From Acorus gramineus (Eukaryota > Streptophyta > Magnoliopsida > Acorales > Acoraceae): DNA of 64,000 bases. The translations under genes and the position numbers were made by a program. Location: NCBI GenBank assembly GCA_030737835.1, contig CM060853.1:22440895-22504894 (forward strand). The letters are read 5' to 3'. This document shows, in pieces, positions 12,090 to 23,679 of the stretch. Numbering within the stretch: position 1 is the stretch's first letter; each line of letters starts with the position of its first letter. Under the pieces are notes generated by a model that saw only the letters and a list, made by a program, of their open reading frames with translations, ran no database searches and was not told the origin of the DNA.

Positions 12090-13082
12090 AGATGGAAGAT
12101 TTTGTGACTCATTTTTTTCATTGAATTGATTCTTTTTAATCTATACATGTGGATGTCTGTGTTTGATTATATTCGCTAAAGGGAAAGGAAACAAATGAAT
12201 CCCAAGCTAAGGTGACATATGGCTCTGGCTGTAGTTGAAATCTTGATTCTTGAATGAGAGAGACTTTTTTTTGTTTTGTTTTTTTTTTTCTCTCTATTTT
12301 GTGTTTTCTTTTGACATAAATTTTCATTCGGATCATATATTTGTTGTTGAGGAATATTTTAGATTGATTTTTTTTATATAGATAAGCCTTGATGTTGTCC
12401 ACATGAAAGTTCATATTTGGTATTTAGTAACTCATATATGGGCGTCTCATATGCTATAGATATGAGACATTATTTTAGAGGAAAATAATTCATGAATAAT
12501 TCAATTTCGAGTTATGAATCATTCTAGATGAATTAATTCAATTCAATTCAAATACAATGCATATTTAGTTCAATGTATATTCAATTGAGCTTACAAATAA
12601 ATAAATAAACTTATTGACATAATTTCCCAAAACAACTTTTATTCCAGTTTAATAGTATCATATTTAATTCAATTCATGGATTATTCAATTAAATGAAAAG
12701 TTCTCCCGTTCAATGAATATATTCTAAACAATCATTCCCTATCCAGGACTAACAAGTCCTGATCTCCCAAAATGCAAAATCATGAATATATTCTACATTC
12801 CCTATCCAAGACTAACTAGTCCTGATCTCCCAAAATGCAAAATCATTTTACTGCTTCTTTTAAAGAACAAATAAACCACATAAACAGCATTCAGGGTATC
12901 CACCTATGAGATACAGAAATGAATTGAGATTCACAAATATCAGAAGCAATGGCAACAACCAACAACTGCCATGAATACAACATGCACATCTGAACAGCTT
13001 TTTGAAAACTGTACATTTTTTCAAAGAAGAAGTAAATAAAAATTGCATGGGTGAAACCCCAAAAAAACCAAACCCACCAACA
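12090..13082. other. 3' flanks of SKS copy 2 and of the ALE2-like gene
   Basis: The two genes converge here. The sequence is AT-rich, with T runs at 12260-12300 and an AATTCAATTCAA-type simple repeat around 12510-12610. A tandem duplication at 12713-12845 is listed separately. No gene seen. Confidence 0.5.
12713..12845. repeat. Two-copy tandem duplication, unit about 65 bp
   Basis: A unit containing ATTCCCTATCCA, then GACTAAC, then AGTCCTGATCTCCCAAAATG occurs twice in tandem, with a few substitutions and a small indel. Non-coding, between convergent genes. Confidence 0.8.
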
Positions 13083-16000
13083 TCAAACCCAATACCCATC
13101 CATCTCAAATCTCCTCGAAAGGAGCCCATGCTCGCTCATACTTCCCCTCAATCTGTAAAACAGTGAGTTCATCTTCTTAGCCCTCAAAGGTCCAGATCTG
13201 TTTTGCCTAGGACCAACAATCGTGGACGCCGAGTGTGGCCGATCAATCTCTTGCATTGGACCAGAACTGTAATCCATCGTTATAAAAGACGAGGCGTACC
13301 CGTGCGTCAAACGTGGGGTGCTCCCGTGCCACCAGCCACTATCAGTGCCGACCTCGCCTCGATATTCGCAGTCGGGGACCGATGATCCCTCTCTCTGGCT
13401 GTTACAGTCCACACAGGCCTCACCGCCATCGTTATATATCAGCTTCAGAGCCTGAACGACCTCACCCATGAAGGGTCTCTGGGTTACCTCAGGGTGCACG
13501 CACATCGAGGCGATGGCCGCGACCCTTGCGAGGTTGTCGAAGTCGTAGTTCCCTCCCAGGGAAGGATCGACGAGTTGTTCGATTCCTTCTTGGCTGGTCA
13601 GTAAGGGTCGAGCCCACATGACGAGGTTCTCCTGTCCCTGAGGCTGGGACATGTCCACTGGCTCTCTTCCAGAGAGGAGCTCTAGCAGCACCACCCCGTA
13701 ACTGTAGACATCGCTCTTGACGAGTAGATGGCCTGTCATAGCGTACTCGGGGGCAACATACCTGCAAAATAATATAAAATAAAAAATCATAATTCTGTAT
13801 AAGTTTAAGAGATGGGAAATAAAATTGTTCTGGTTGAGAAAGGCTACTTTTCTGGTTTCTGACTCTACAAATGTTGGAGCCCCAAACACTATTTTCAGAA
13901 GATTTGTAATAAAGAAGGTTCATGTGAACGTATATGCCCCTACTGTGGAGCCCAACACATCCTAGCAACAGAATAGAAAACTTGTGTAGGAATATAAATG
14001 GTACATTTAGAAAAGCTGAGCAATGGGAGCTATCAATTTATAACTCTAATGATGGTTCTCATTCAATCTGTTTCACGGAATCTATACCATTTCCATGGAT
14101 GAAAAACACTTTTTTGTCAAAATTACATGTCCAGACATGTTGCAGATATCATGTCTTGTAATTTCCATACTTGTGCATTTAAGACCCTACAATGACTGAT
14201 AATATGGTGCTCTGCGATCATTTCTATGACTTATACCAGAATATTGTAGTAGCATTATGAGTTTATGACCATTTTGGTGTTCCCATATTGCACTTACCAA
14301 ATAAATGTTGAGGTGGAAAAGGAAAGAAACCTACCCAAAAGTTCCCATGACTCTAGTGGATATATGTTGACCTTCTTCAGATGCTTCCCTCGCCAATCCA
14401 AAATCTGAAACCTTCGGGGTGAAGTCATTTTCCAACAAAACATTACTCGCCTTGAAATCACGATGTATCACACGAGGATTGGAATCCTCATGAAGATACG
14501 CCAATGCTCTTGCTGCTCCAAGAGCAATCTTCATCCTTGTATCCCAATCAAGAGAACCTCTCCTCTTGTCAGAACCTGGAATATCGAACCAGATTAAGAA
14601 AAGAGAGAACATGGGAAGGCATTTAATGGTATGGTGTCGAATATACCATGCAAGTGAGACTCAACGCTTCCATTACGGACAAGTTCGTACACCACGCAGC
14701 GTATTCGTTCATCAATGCATATACCAATTAGCTTGACGAGGTTGCGATGATGCAACCGGCTGAGCATCTCAACTTCTGCGATGAATTCTCGATCCCTGTT
14801 CTGGTCCTCCCTCATGAGCAATTTTTTAACAGCGATTTCAGTTCCATCTTCCATGATCCCATGATAGACTTCTCCAAAGCCACCTTTGCCAAGAAACCTC
14901 TTAGAACTAAACTTGTCTGTAGCTTTCTCAAGCTCAGATAGCAAGAATGTCTTAACAGAGAGCATGCATGGAGCCATGGTGGAAATAAGAGACGGTGTTG
15001 CTAAACTCGGGAAACTACTTGACAGGAAAGACTCAATGCCTGCAACACATAACAAATGAGAATCACATTCGTTATATGTTAATTAGAACCAGAAGATGGA
15101 CTAGGCTACCAGGTCATGCTTCAAACTTGATATTATGTAAATAAAAAATTTATTCCAATAAAATTATCTCATTAATTAGCTCAAAAATTGAGCCAAGTTA
15201 ATAGTCAAACATGCAATTTTCATATATATGAACGTAGTCCAAAACTCTTTTTTTGGGAAAAGATGTAAAACATTCATATAAAAGATGATGCCCTTGGAAC
15301 AAAAAGAGATGAGGGATCTCCTACATACGAGAAATTAGAAAAAGGAAGTAGAACACAAAGCAAAGCAAACTCAAACATAAATTCCCCAAGGAAATAACAC
15401 CACCGCCCACGATGAGGACTACAAAACACAAAACCTATCGGAGCCATTATAAGGGCTTGTTGCGCTTACTCCTGGAGGCCCGGGGGTTGGGGGGCAATGC
15501 CCCCAAAAGGTTACAAGCCTCCCCCGGGCCGGAGGATTTGGGTGCAGTGCCTCCAACTCGAATTTTTCTCATGGGTTTTTTTGGTCTTTTTCTATTTTCA
15601 AGGTTTTGTACATCTTGTATCTATATAAGAGACCTTTCGACCTCCGTTGTTATATATAACATTCCATTTGTTTCTTCTAAACCTACGTATTCCATTTGTT
15701 TCTTCTAAACCTACGTCCCCTCCAATGCCGGGGAGAGCCGTCACCCAATTATGAAGAAGTTACTTTATCAATGTCCATTTTTATGTACACCCGTTTTTTT
15801 TGGAAGATTGGTTTGTTCCTTGCTAGCCAAATTCCCCAAACATCACATGGGTTATTAATCCATGGAACTTAGCTTCGCTACTATGGCCTCCTTTCTTCCT
15901 TATTTTCCAAAAACACTCCCACGTACCTTCAAGATTGGTGAAATTGCAATGCATTCCAAGGCCCCCTACTCAACCTTGCCCATATATGATAGCTATGATG

Positions 16001-19000
16001 ACAACCATAAAAGATGTGGTCTCATGTTTCTTCTTCCAATTCGCAAAATTCGCACATTGTATGACCATCATTGGCCCACCTCTTGTGTTTAGCCTTGGTA
16101 AGGAGTTTATCTTGAAAGAGTAGCCACATAAAGCATCTAACCTTCAAAGGAGAGATTATGCCCCAATTTAGGTGGGAGAATCTCCTTGATGGGATCACAT
16201 GGGTAATGTCTTCATTGAAGCTTTTATAAAATGACATCACGGAGAAGACTTTTGGGGGGAGACCTTCCGAAGAGTGTGGTTAGTCCACAACTATAAGAAA
16301 ACTAAATTACAACTGTTCATTTTATTGAAGAAATAGAAAATTAAATGCAATGAGAGATTAGTACAGCAATCCTATATGAATATGACCACATACAAAAACT
16401 AAAAGGGTCAGAATGACCACATTATATTTGAAATTGGAACTTAACCGTTCAAAAGGGTGTCTCACCAGATCTTTTGGTAATTGATGACGTAAACATAGGA
16501 CGAACCATGGTAGATGATCCTCTGGTCTTCATCCATTTTATGAGGACACAAGATATTGCAAAGCATACTAACAAGAGTGCAAACAGAGCTAGAACTACAA
16601 TAGCTATAGTCCTTGAATTCATCCTGTGAGACTTGCCATGCACATTTGCTGTAATAGGAAACACGTCACTTCCACTAGATCTATTCCCAGATGGAGGTGT
16701 AGCTGGAAGACCTGTTGATGGCATTTGAATCAGATGATCAGGGATTAATAGACGTGAGAAATAATGGAAACAAGAAAACATGGGGATCAGTTATTACCCG
16801 GATATTGAATAGAGATCACATCATAGTCCCCAAAAAGTGTGGCATTCAGTGGTATCTTTCTCCGTGAGAACCTCTCATAAATCAACAGAGCAGTTGTATT
16901 GTCAAACTTCTCCCCTAGAGGCACCAAGAAAATATTCACCACTGTTTTGTCCTGATCCTGTAAATCGGCACTGGCTCCCATTATCCTTACTTGACTTTGT
17001 TTGAGATATGTGCCTTTGGCGACCTCAACTTCTAGCTCAGGAATAAGAGGGAAGATTACATATGGAGTGACCCCGAGATCAAGTTCAACTTGCATTGGTA
17101 GTACACAACCACAGGGCGAACCAATTGGAGTAGGAGTCTGAGAATCAGGGCAATTGACTTCATCACATCCTGCAGAGGTTTTCCAAGTCATTACAATTGA
17201 ATTATAGGTTTTTTTTCCTTCTACTAGATCATGTTCAAAGTGTTCTTTTATTACTTTTTACTGACTGTCAAACTATATGAGCGAACGGAAACCTCCACCC
17301 AGACCTTTCAATGTGAAGACCCTTACTTATCTGCTGACTTGCTCATTCCTTGACCATCAATATGGATCACTAAACAGGTTAGACCTCTACCCATGTAGGG
17401 ATTGGATCCATATTGCGACTGGATGTGATGGAGGACACTCATTACTGGTTAGGATATTTACCTAAAAGGTTGCCTATTTTCAGAAATTGGTAGGTCGTAT
17501 CAGGATCATGACACCTTTCTTTATAAAAAAAATTTCATTGACCAGAAACTCTTTGAGTTTTCATAGAAGCTACTCACATGCATTTTGAACAAAATAAAGG
17601 TTTCATCATCAAAATCTTAACCTGATGACAATGAAGCTGTGATATGAGTCATATGACTCATAAGCATTTACAGAGAAAAGATATTTAGATAAGAACAATG
17701 AGTTGTACGATTCACATCCAAACCTTCATTGCGCCATGGGATAAATGCATTTGGAGGTGCTGCATTGGGTGTCCTCCTCTGGTGTCTGCCACCTCTAGGA
17801 CCAGTAGCGTAACCTAGAAAATAAAAAGAAATAAGAAGAAAGGTGCTAACAGAAATTTATAGGACAGTTCTTATAATAGACGTAAAAAATGAATACAGTA
17901 CCATGGTGCATTGGAGAAGGTGCAGGTGCAGGTGCAGGTGATGGTGCCAAAGAAGGTTTGGAGGCCCACACTGCAGGCGGCATTGATGAAGAAAAAGCTG
18001 GAATATTTGGCACTTGCCTCGCTATAAAATAGTAAAACATCACTCGTTAATATAAAATGTGAAGGCCTCTAAAAGCAGGCAGGCATGCTGACATGATATA
18101 CCAAAAAAACATCCTGCTCTAGCAATAAAGTTTTTGACAAAAATGTGCTATGTGAGGGAAATTCCTAATACATTTCTGCATGCAAGCAGGCATGTATATA
18201 TTTCACATACACCCGATGAAAACTTTAAAATATATCACGAGTTTCATTAAGGACCTCTCTGTGATGATCGAAGTGGAAGAAGTGAATGCCACCATGATAT
18301 GTGTCTTCGAGTGGAGAATAAATCTGATTGCAGTGCATGGTCCACATCTCCTGCGAACAAAGCATCATCCTTACTCTATCATTTATTTGTGTTAGGTGAC
18401 TAAGCAACAAACTACTGAAAGGCCATAGATCTATTGTTGCCCAAGAACACGATACAGAATAAAACATGGTGTATCTCACTGTATGGCACAGAAACTCAAC
18501 AACGTGAGGAAAGACACACAATGAAGGAGCAATAGTAAAGTGGAACACCAAAGAATAAATATGGCTAAACTTCTTTCACAATTTACTTCAGATACAATTA
18601 AGGGATTATTTTCAGGTCCTTATATCCAAAACATGGTTACCATTGTCAAATGACAGTGACAGGTTTCGCACAGAAGAGGCCATTTTGGAAACTCAGAAAG
18701 AGATGGGTTTACGTGCAGCAGAAGATATCCTGAGCAAAAAAGGATGTCACAAGGTGTACAAGAATATCAACAGAAACTACTGCTTTAGAAACTTAAAATT
18801 TAAAGGATCATATTTCCTTTCCTCTTAAAAGCTCAACTTCATCTGATACCAATAAGGAATAGGCGCCTACAACTCAATGAACTGGTGTAACTGGAATTGA
18901 GATACTCCTTAAATTCGCTGTATGAATTGAAAGGAAGTTTTAATCATAGATTCTCCCCTTCAGTTTCCTCACAACTCAAAAAGACATGATTGTATCTGGC

Positions 19001-20204
19001 TTATGCATGATTCTTTGAGACATATTCCTAGTTGTAGCCGTGCATTCCTCCAACATTCCAAACCCCGCTGCAGATATCCAGGCAGCACTCAACAAAAAAC
19101 AAATTAAAAAATAAATAAAACAACTGTGATGTAGTGTAGATTCCAAAGACAAACACACACACTGAATTCTTCACATGATTAATAATGTAAGAGAGTCAGT
19201 GAGACATTTTACAAAAGTAAGTTTAGGTCCAATGTAGAGAATTAAACTTTTCAAAATAAATTTATATAGTAAAACAGAATAAATAAATAAATAAAAGGAA
19301 CAACCTACACAGACAAACCCATCTCATACATGCTCCTGATGCCATGTGCCAAAATGGAACAAACACAATGAATGGATGGCTGGGCCATTCATAAGCTCGT
19401 AAACCTTGATCTAGATGTAAAAACTTTGGAGCAAAAGAGAATGTCTTGACACCCAATATATTTAAAAAAAAAAAAATGGAACAAACACAATGAATGGATG
19501 GCTGGGCTGTTCATAAGCTTGTAAACCTTGATCTGGATGTAAAAACTTCGGAGCAAATGAGAATGTCTTGACGCTCATTTTTATTTTTTTTTAAAAAAAA
19601 CACCTCCCATGAACAAAATGAGACAGAATTTTACTGAAACAACATCAAAATCGAAAATAGTTGGAAAGTCGGAGAGGCAAAATCGTAGTGCCATCAAGAA
19701 AAATTTTGAAAAGCGGCATACCTCTCTTGGATCTTCCTCTTGTACTAATTATGCACAATACTGCTTCTTGTCATATGGGCATCATCATAACTCTTCTACG
19801 ATCCAATGCCCCAATTCATCATCACTTTTCGAGCTTACAAACTCCAATTGATTTCCTCAAAGGTACAATTCACATTTCCATTCAAATCCAGGGTCAAGAA
19901 ACCATTTTGGACGCAATTTCACCACAAATATATGATCTACGGATATAACCACTCAATGAGTCCCAATAAGCCCACTTATCACACCATACGCACCACACAT
20001 TCTCTAACTAGATCGCTTTCTCTCAACAAACTGTACTAACAATTAAAAACCTTAAATTTTCAAAAACGGGTGCAACCAGTGAAGAAAAGCACTGGCATTT
20101 CCAACACAATGTAAACACGAAAAACGGAGAGAATCAAACGCACCATAGCTGAAAGAACCCAAATCGAGCAGGAAAAACAGCACCAGGAGTAGAAGAGGCC
20201 GCAT
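13083..20204 (-). CDS. ALE2: ALE2-like receptor serine/threonine kinase
   Basis: Eight exons (20144-20204, 17902-18021, 17724-17813, 16798-17169, 16466-16711, 14647-15039, 14335-14575, 13083-13761) join in phase to 733 aa, close to Arabidopsis ALE2. Order: signal peptide (1-20); Pro/Ala-rich stretch (about 40-60, [11 protein letters not shown]); basic patch; extracellular domain with Cys motif GSPCGCVLP and [17 protein letters not shown] (about 91-214); one membrane helix (about 249-272); kinase from about 345. Kinase motifs are intact: GKGGFGEVY, Lys368 in AVKK, HRDFK with Asp467, DFG at 485-487, APE at 511-513. ALE2 in Arabidopsis acts in epidermis and cuticle formation with ACR4; the same role here is inferred. 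An in-frame ATG 34 codons upstream (20306) would bury the signal peptide, so 20204 was chosen. Intron 1 is 2.1 kb. Confidence 0.9.
15247..16240 (-). mobile_element. L1-type LINE remnant in intron 5 of the ALE2-like gene
   Basis: On the minus strand (the sense strand of the host gene) 16240-16022 reads [20 protein letters not shown] followed by [10 protein letters not shown], the zinc-binding end of a plant L1 reverse transcriptase. Further on, near 15880-15800, [15 protein letters not shown] fits the conserved region after it. A T run at 15247-15255 would be its poly(A). The middle is interrupted by unrelated GC-rich sequence (15440-15720), so this looks like a nested insertion. Confidence 0.7.
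15440..15720 (+). mobile_element. LTR-like GC-rich insertion nested in the LINE remnant
   Basis: A G-rich stretch (GGGGGTTGGGGGGCAATGCCCCC) able to fold on itself is followed by CTATATAAGAGA at about 15620, like the U3/R part of a plant LTR. Next comes a 28-bp unit (ATTCCATTTGTTTCTTCTAA and 8 more bases) repeated in tandem at 15661-15716. No LTR partner or coding part is present, so at most it is a solo-LTR fragment. Confidence 0.4.
19350..19578. repeat. Two-copy tandem duplication in intron 1 of the ALE2-like gene
   Basis: About 105 bases starting GGAACAAACACAATGAATGG occur twice, separated by an A-rich spacer (about 19465-19478), with roughly 8 substitutions. Both copies end in GAGAATGTCTTGAC. 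Non-coding. Confidence 0.8.
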
Positions 20205-20640
20205 CTTTCCCCTTCTCAGCACCCTCCACAGCGATCCGGCGACACCACCGTCATAATCACAGGCCAAGCTCGAGAAACAAAGACGCAGACGAAGAGAAGT
20301 AGCCACCGAAACCCCCTTCCGTTCATTCGTCCGTGTCTGGAGCTCGCATGACGACGGCGGAGGCGGAGGAGGTCGTCATGAAAGACTGAATCTGGTGGAG
20401 GGGAAATGCAGATCCATGGAAGGGGTTTGTTGAGGAGTTTGAAGGGGTTAGGGCTTCGGTCGAGAAAATTTGGAGCAGATCGAGAGAGAGAGAGAGAGAT
20501 GGAAGTGTTAACAAATACTACCAACAGCCAAAACCAGATAGAGAGAGAGAGGGAGAGGTTGGACTGGCGAGCGAGACAAGAGGGTTTTCGGTTCTTTGGG
20601 GGCGTCGCGATTGTGGTCAACCCCGGTGAGAATTAGGCTC
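20205..20640 (-). promoter_or_regulatory. 5'UTR and proximal promoter of the ALE2-like gene
   Basis: GC-richer than the sequence beyond 20640, with CT runs on the gene strand (GAGA repeats at about 20478-20496 and 20539-20554 on the plus strand). Such CT/GA tracts are common in plant core promoters and leaders. An in-frame ATG lies at 20306. The exact transcription start cannot be seen. Confidence 0.5.
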
Positions 20641-23640
20641 AACAGTTTGCGGAGAGACTTTTTTTTTTTTTTTTACCTGTCGGAATTTTTTAAATATATA
20701 TTTTGTTAATAAAATATTTTAAAAAAAAACTTAAATTGCATAGTTTATAATTAAATATATATTTTTAAAATTTTTTCATCATATATGAATATTAACTTAA
20801 TTGAGGCATTTGTAAAAATGTTTATAGTAAGATTTGAGTATTTCACACCTTTTTAAAATAAATATAACTTTGTGTGACTGTGTTGGTCAGAAATTCTTGT
20901 AGAAGAATTTCATTTGAATTATATTTATTGTCTTAATAATTGCATGAAATTAAGAGGTCTAGTTAATGAAATTTTATTTCAATAATCTTTCATTAACTAA
21001 TAGAAATATATTTTATAATAATTATTAAAAATCATGGATAAACTTATGCAATCAATATACCATTTTATTTTCATCTCTCTAAAATTAGATAATTTATCAT
21101 CAAAACTTAATTTCACTGTGAAACGATGCCCAAAACTTACTTAATTACCAAATTATTCTTGTACATATGCTTAAGGGGATTTCAAATACCATTTATTAGA
21201 GGCCTATAGTGCATTGTGTCATGCCAACTGTACTCACCGAAAATCCAGTTGAAAACATCGGGATGTGAAGAACGAGTGCAGGATAAGCGGGGGGTGAACG
21301 TAAACGAGGGGACCGGGCCCGTATTTAAGGAGACCGGGTTTAATCACGCGGTCTGTGAATCTCAGATAAGGCGGGTTTTCAATCATTATTTATATAATAT
21401 AATAATAATTAAGGTTAAATAAGAGTGGGATAACGTTATACTGGATCTTCTGTTTGGAGATTCTTCAAGTGAAGAGTGTCTTCTGTCCTATCCAGAGATA
21501 CCAACAACTATGGTTTCCATATAAATCTCACTTTTATTGATTTGTCAATTGTCGTGCGTTGTTTGTATTATATATTTACATTCTTTTCAGATGACTTGAA
21601 CTAAAAGGCAAGAAAGGACGGTGGGTCCCCAGAGAAACGGAGGTACCGATATCCACCCACCCTCGTCTCCACATTTATATCGGACGACTCGTGATATCCT
21701 GTAGCGATAAAGACTCTGAAATGGACGCTCATGATCTCGTTGTCTGTCTTCATTCTTATTTTTGTTATTATTCAAAGGATGATGATATTATTTGTTTTTA
21801 TATTTATATATATATGAAAAAAATTTCATATAATACTCTACCGTTCCTAAAGTCCATATAAAACCCAACCACCCCCCTCTAAAAACAACTATGAAAATTC
21901 AAATAACATCTTTAGATTAAATTTTTGTTGATAGATTATTATTATTCTATGAATATTTTATCTGATTAACCTTGATTGAAAACATAATATATCAAAATTT
22001 TCTTACAATGTATTAAAAATCATCATTTATAAAATGCTTTTCACATTTTTAACAAAATGTATGATTTTTTTTGTATACTGCGTTTCCAATCGGCATTAAC
22101 AAAACAAAACATTCGTATAATATTCTCCATATATCAACGAAAGTTTAACTCAGTAAGTTATTTAAATTTACATAAACATTTTCAAGAGTTTATATGGATA
22201 TTTTCATGTATTTGTATATAGTTTTGTTAAAGGGATGATGATAATGGTGTTCAAGCTGTATAATATGGTGAGAGACTTAGGAACCGGGGGTTCAGTTTGT
22301 TTTCAATTTCATTTTTTTTTCCCTTTTTTTTTTTTCCTGAAGGAGTTGTATTTCTGTGTTTATTTCTAAATATTCAAAACATTATTATGTCAGAATCTAT
22401 TAAGATTAATTTTGATGGAATGAAAAATTATACTTCTAGACGAGGCCTTTATTCAACTTTTACTATTTAATAATCAATTTCGAAGGCATTTTTTTTTAAT
22501 TTTTGTTTTTATTTCATATCATGGTTTTTATGAGTCATAAATGAACAAAAACTATTTTTCCCAAGTTAATGGCAATATTTATAAAAAGATTAGTTGAGAA
22601 CAGCCTTGATAGAAAAAACCATTTTTTGAAAATTGGTTCCAAACAGAGAATCAAGCCTAGGTAAAATAATGAGACCATCTTTGACATAATGAATTCAGGA
22701 GTATTAATTCTTATAAAACAGTATAAATCCAATGAATATTATGTTTTAAATAATTTTTTACATTTATAAAAATATGTAAATGTGATATTATATGTCAAAT
22801 ACTAAAAACATGATAAATCATATATAAAGGGATGAATATATAAATTCATTTTCAAATAATGTGTAGAACACCCAACAAAAAAATGAATTTAGATACAGAG
22901 ACAAAGTTTTTTTTGAAAAAGGATAGAGAGACAAAGATGACATCCAAAGATCACTTTGTTGGTTTAACTCCAATGGAAGTGTTGTATTTTTGTGACATCT
23001 ACAACCACTACTTACCAGCTTGAAATCACTTGGTAGATTCTGTTGGTACAGTTAAATATGACACGAGAAATGTCCCTCTTCGAACTTTTTGCACCCACCA
23101 CCAATTTGTTGATAAAATAGAACAAGTCGGACTTTCTACCAATATCACCATCACATCAAAACTATATATTAAAAGCCGATATGACACTGTGACAGGGAAA
23201 GTCGCTAAACTATAAATTCATAAATAAATCATACGCCCGGGTTCGAACTGGACGTGGACGCCATTCATTAACAGCGTTTTTTCAAAGCCCCCTTTTTAAC
23301 TATAATTCTTAATATTTTTTAGATCATAATTTATTTTTTTATTTTGTGTAGAAAACTTCAAATCATAATTTGGTTCAAAGTATTTATATTAATACACCTT
23401 TACAATTGTTTTGACCAACGTTTAAGTCATCTAACAAAACATATAAAATCATCTAACATTGTATATATTATATTATAATGTATACTCTATTATCACAAAA
23501 GTAAAAGCATATGTATTCATTTCATTCAAAATACGTATTTTATTATACAAATATATTGTTTTAAAAAAATTCAAACGGTATATGTACAATCCATAAATGT
23601 GACTACATTAAATTATAAGTGAACATATATGACGAGGAGA
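20641..23640. other. Intergenic region, mostly AT-rich
   Basis: No gene recognised. GC-richer patches at 21230-21370 and 21600-21750 could be old promoter or exon debris but show no protein similarity I know. A decayed family-A element at about 21828-22214 is listed separately. Several ribbons of simple A/T sequence lie at 22730-22870 and 23280-23560. Confidence 0.5.
21828..22214. mobile_element. Decayed copy of palindromic MITE family A
   Basis: The internal order (CCATATAAAACCC, a GTTGATAGAT block, GATTAACCTTGATTGAAAAC, then CATCATTTATAAAATG and mirrored blocks ending GTTTATATGGAT) follows the elements at 9202 and 42704. It is more diverged, and the ends and target-site duplication are no longer clear. 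Confidence 0.55.
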
Positions 23641-23679
23641 TACAAATCACATAGTTGGAGATAACGTGAACATAAATAC

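Noticed and set aside
15412-15708. 98-codon plus-strand frame as a gene
   Set aside because: Runs through an LTR-like GC-rich fragment and tandem repeats inside an intron; no protein similarity.
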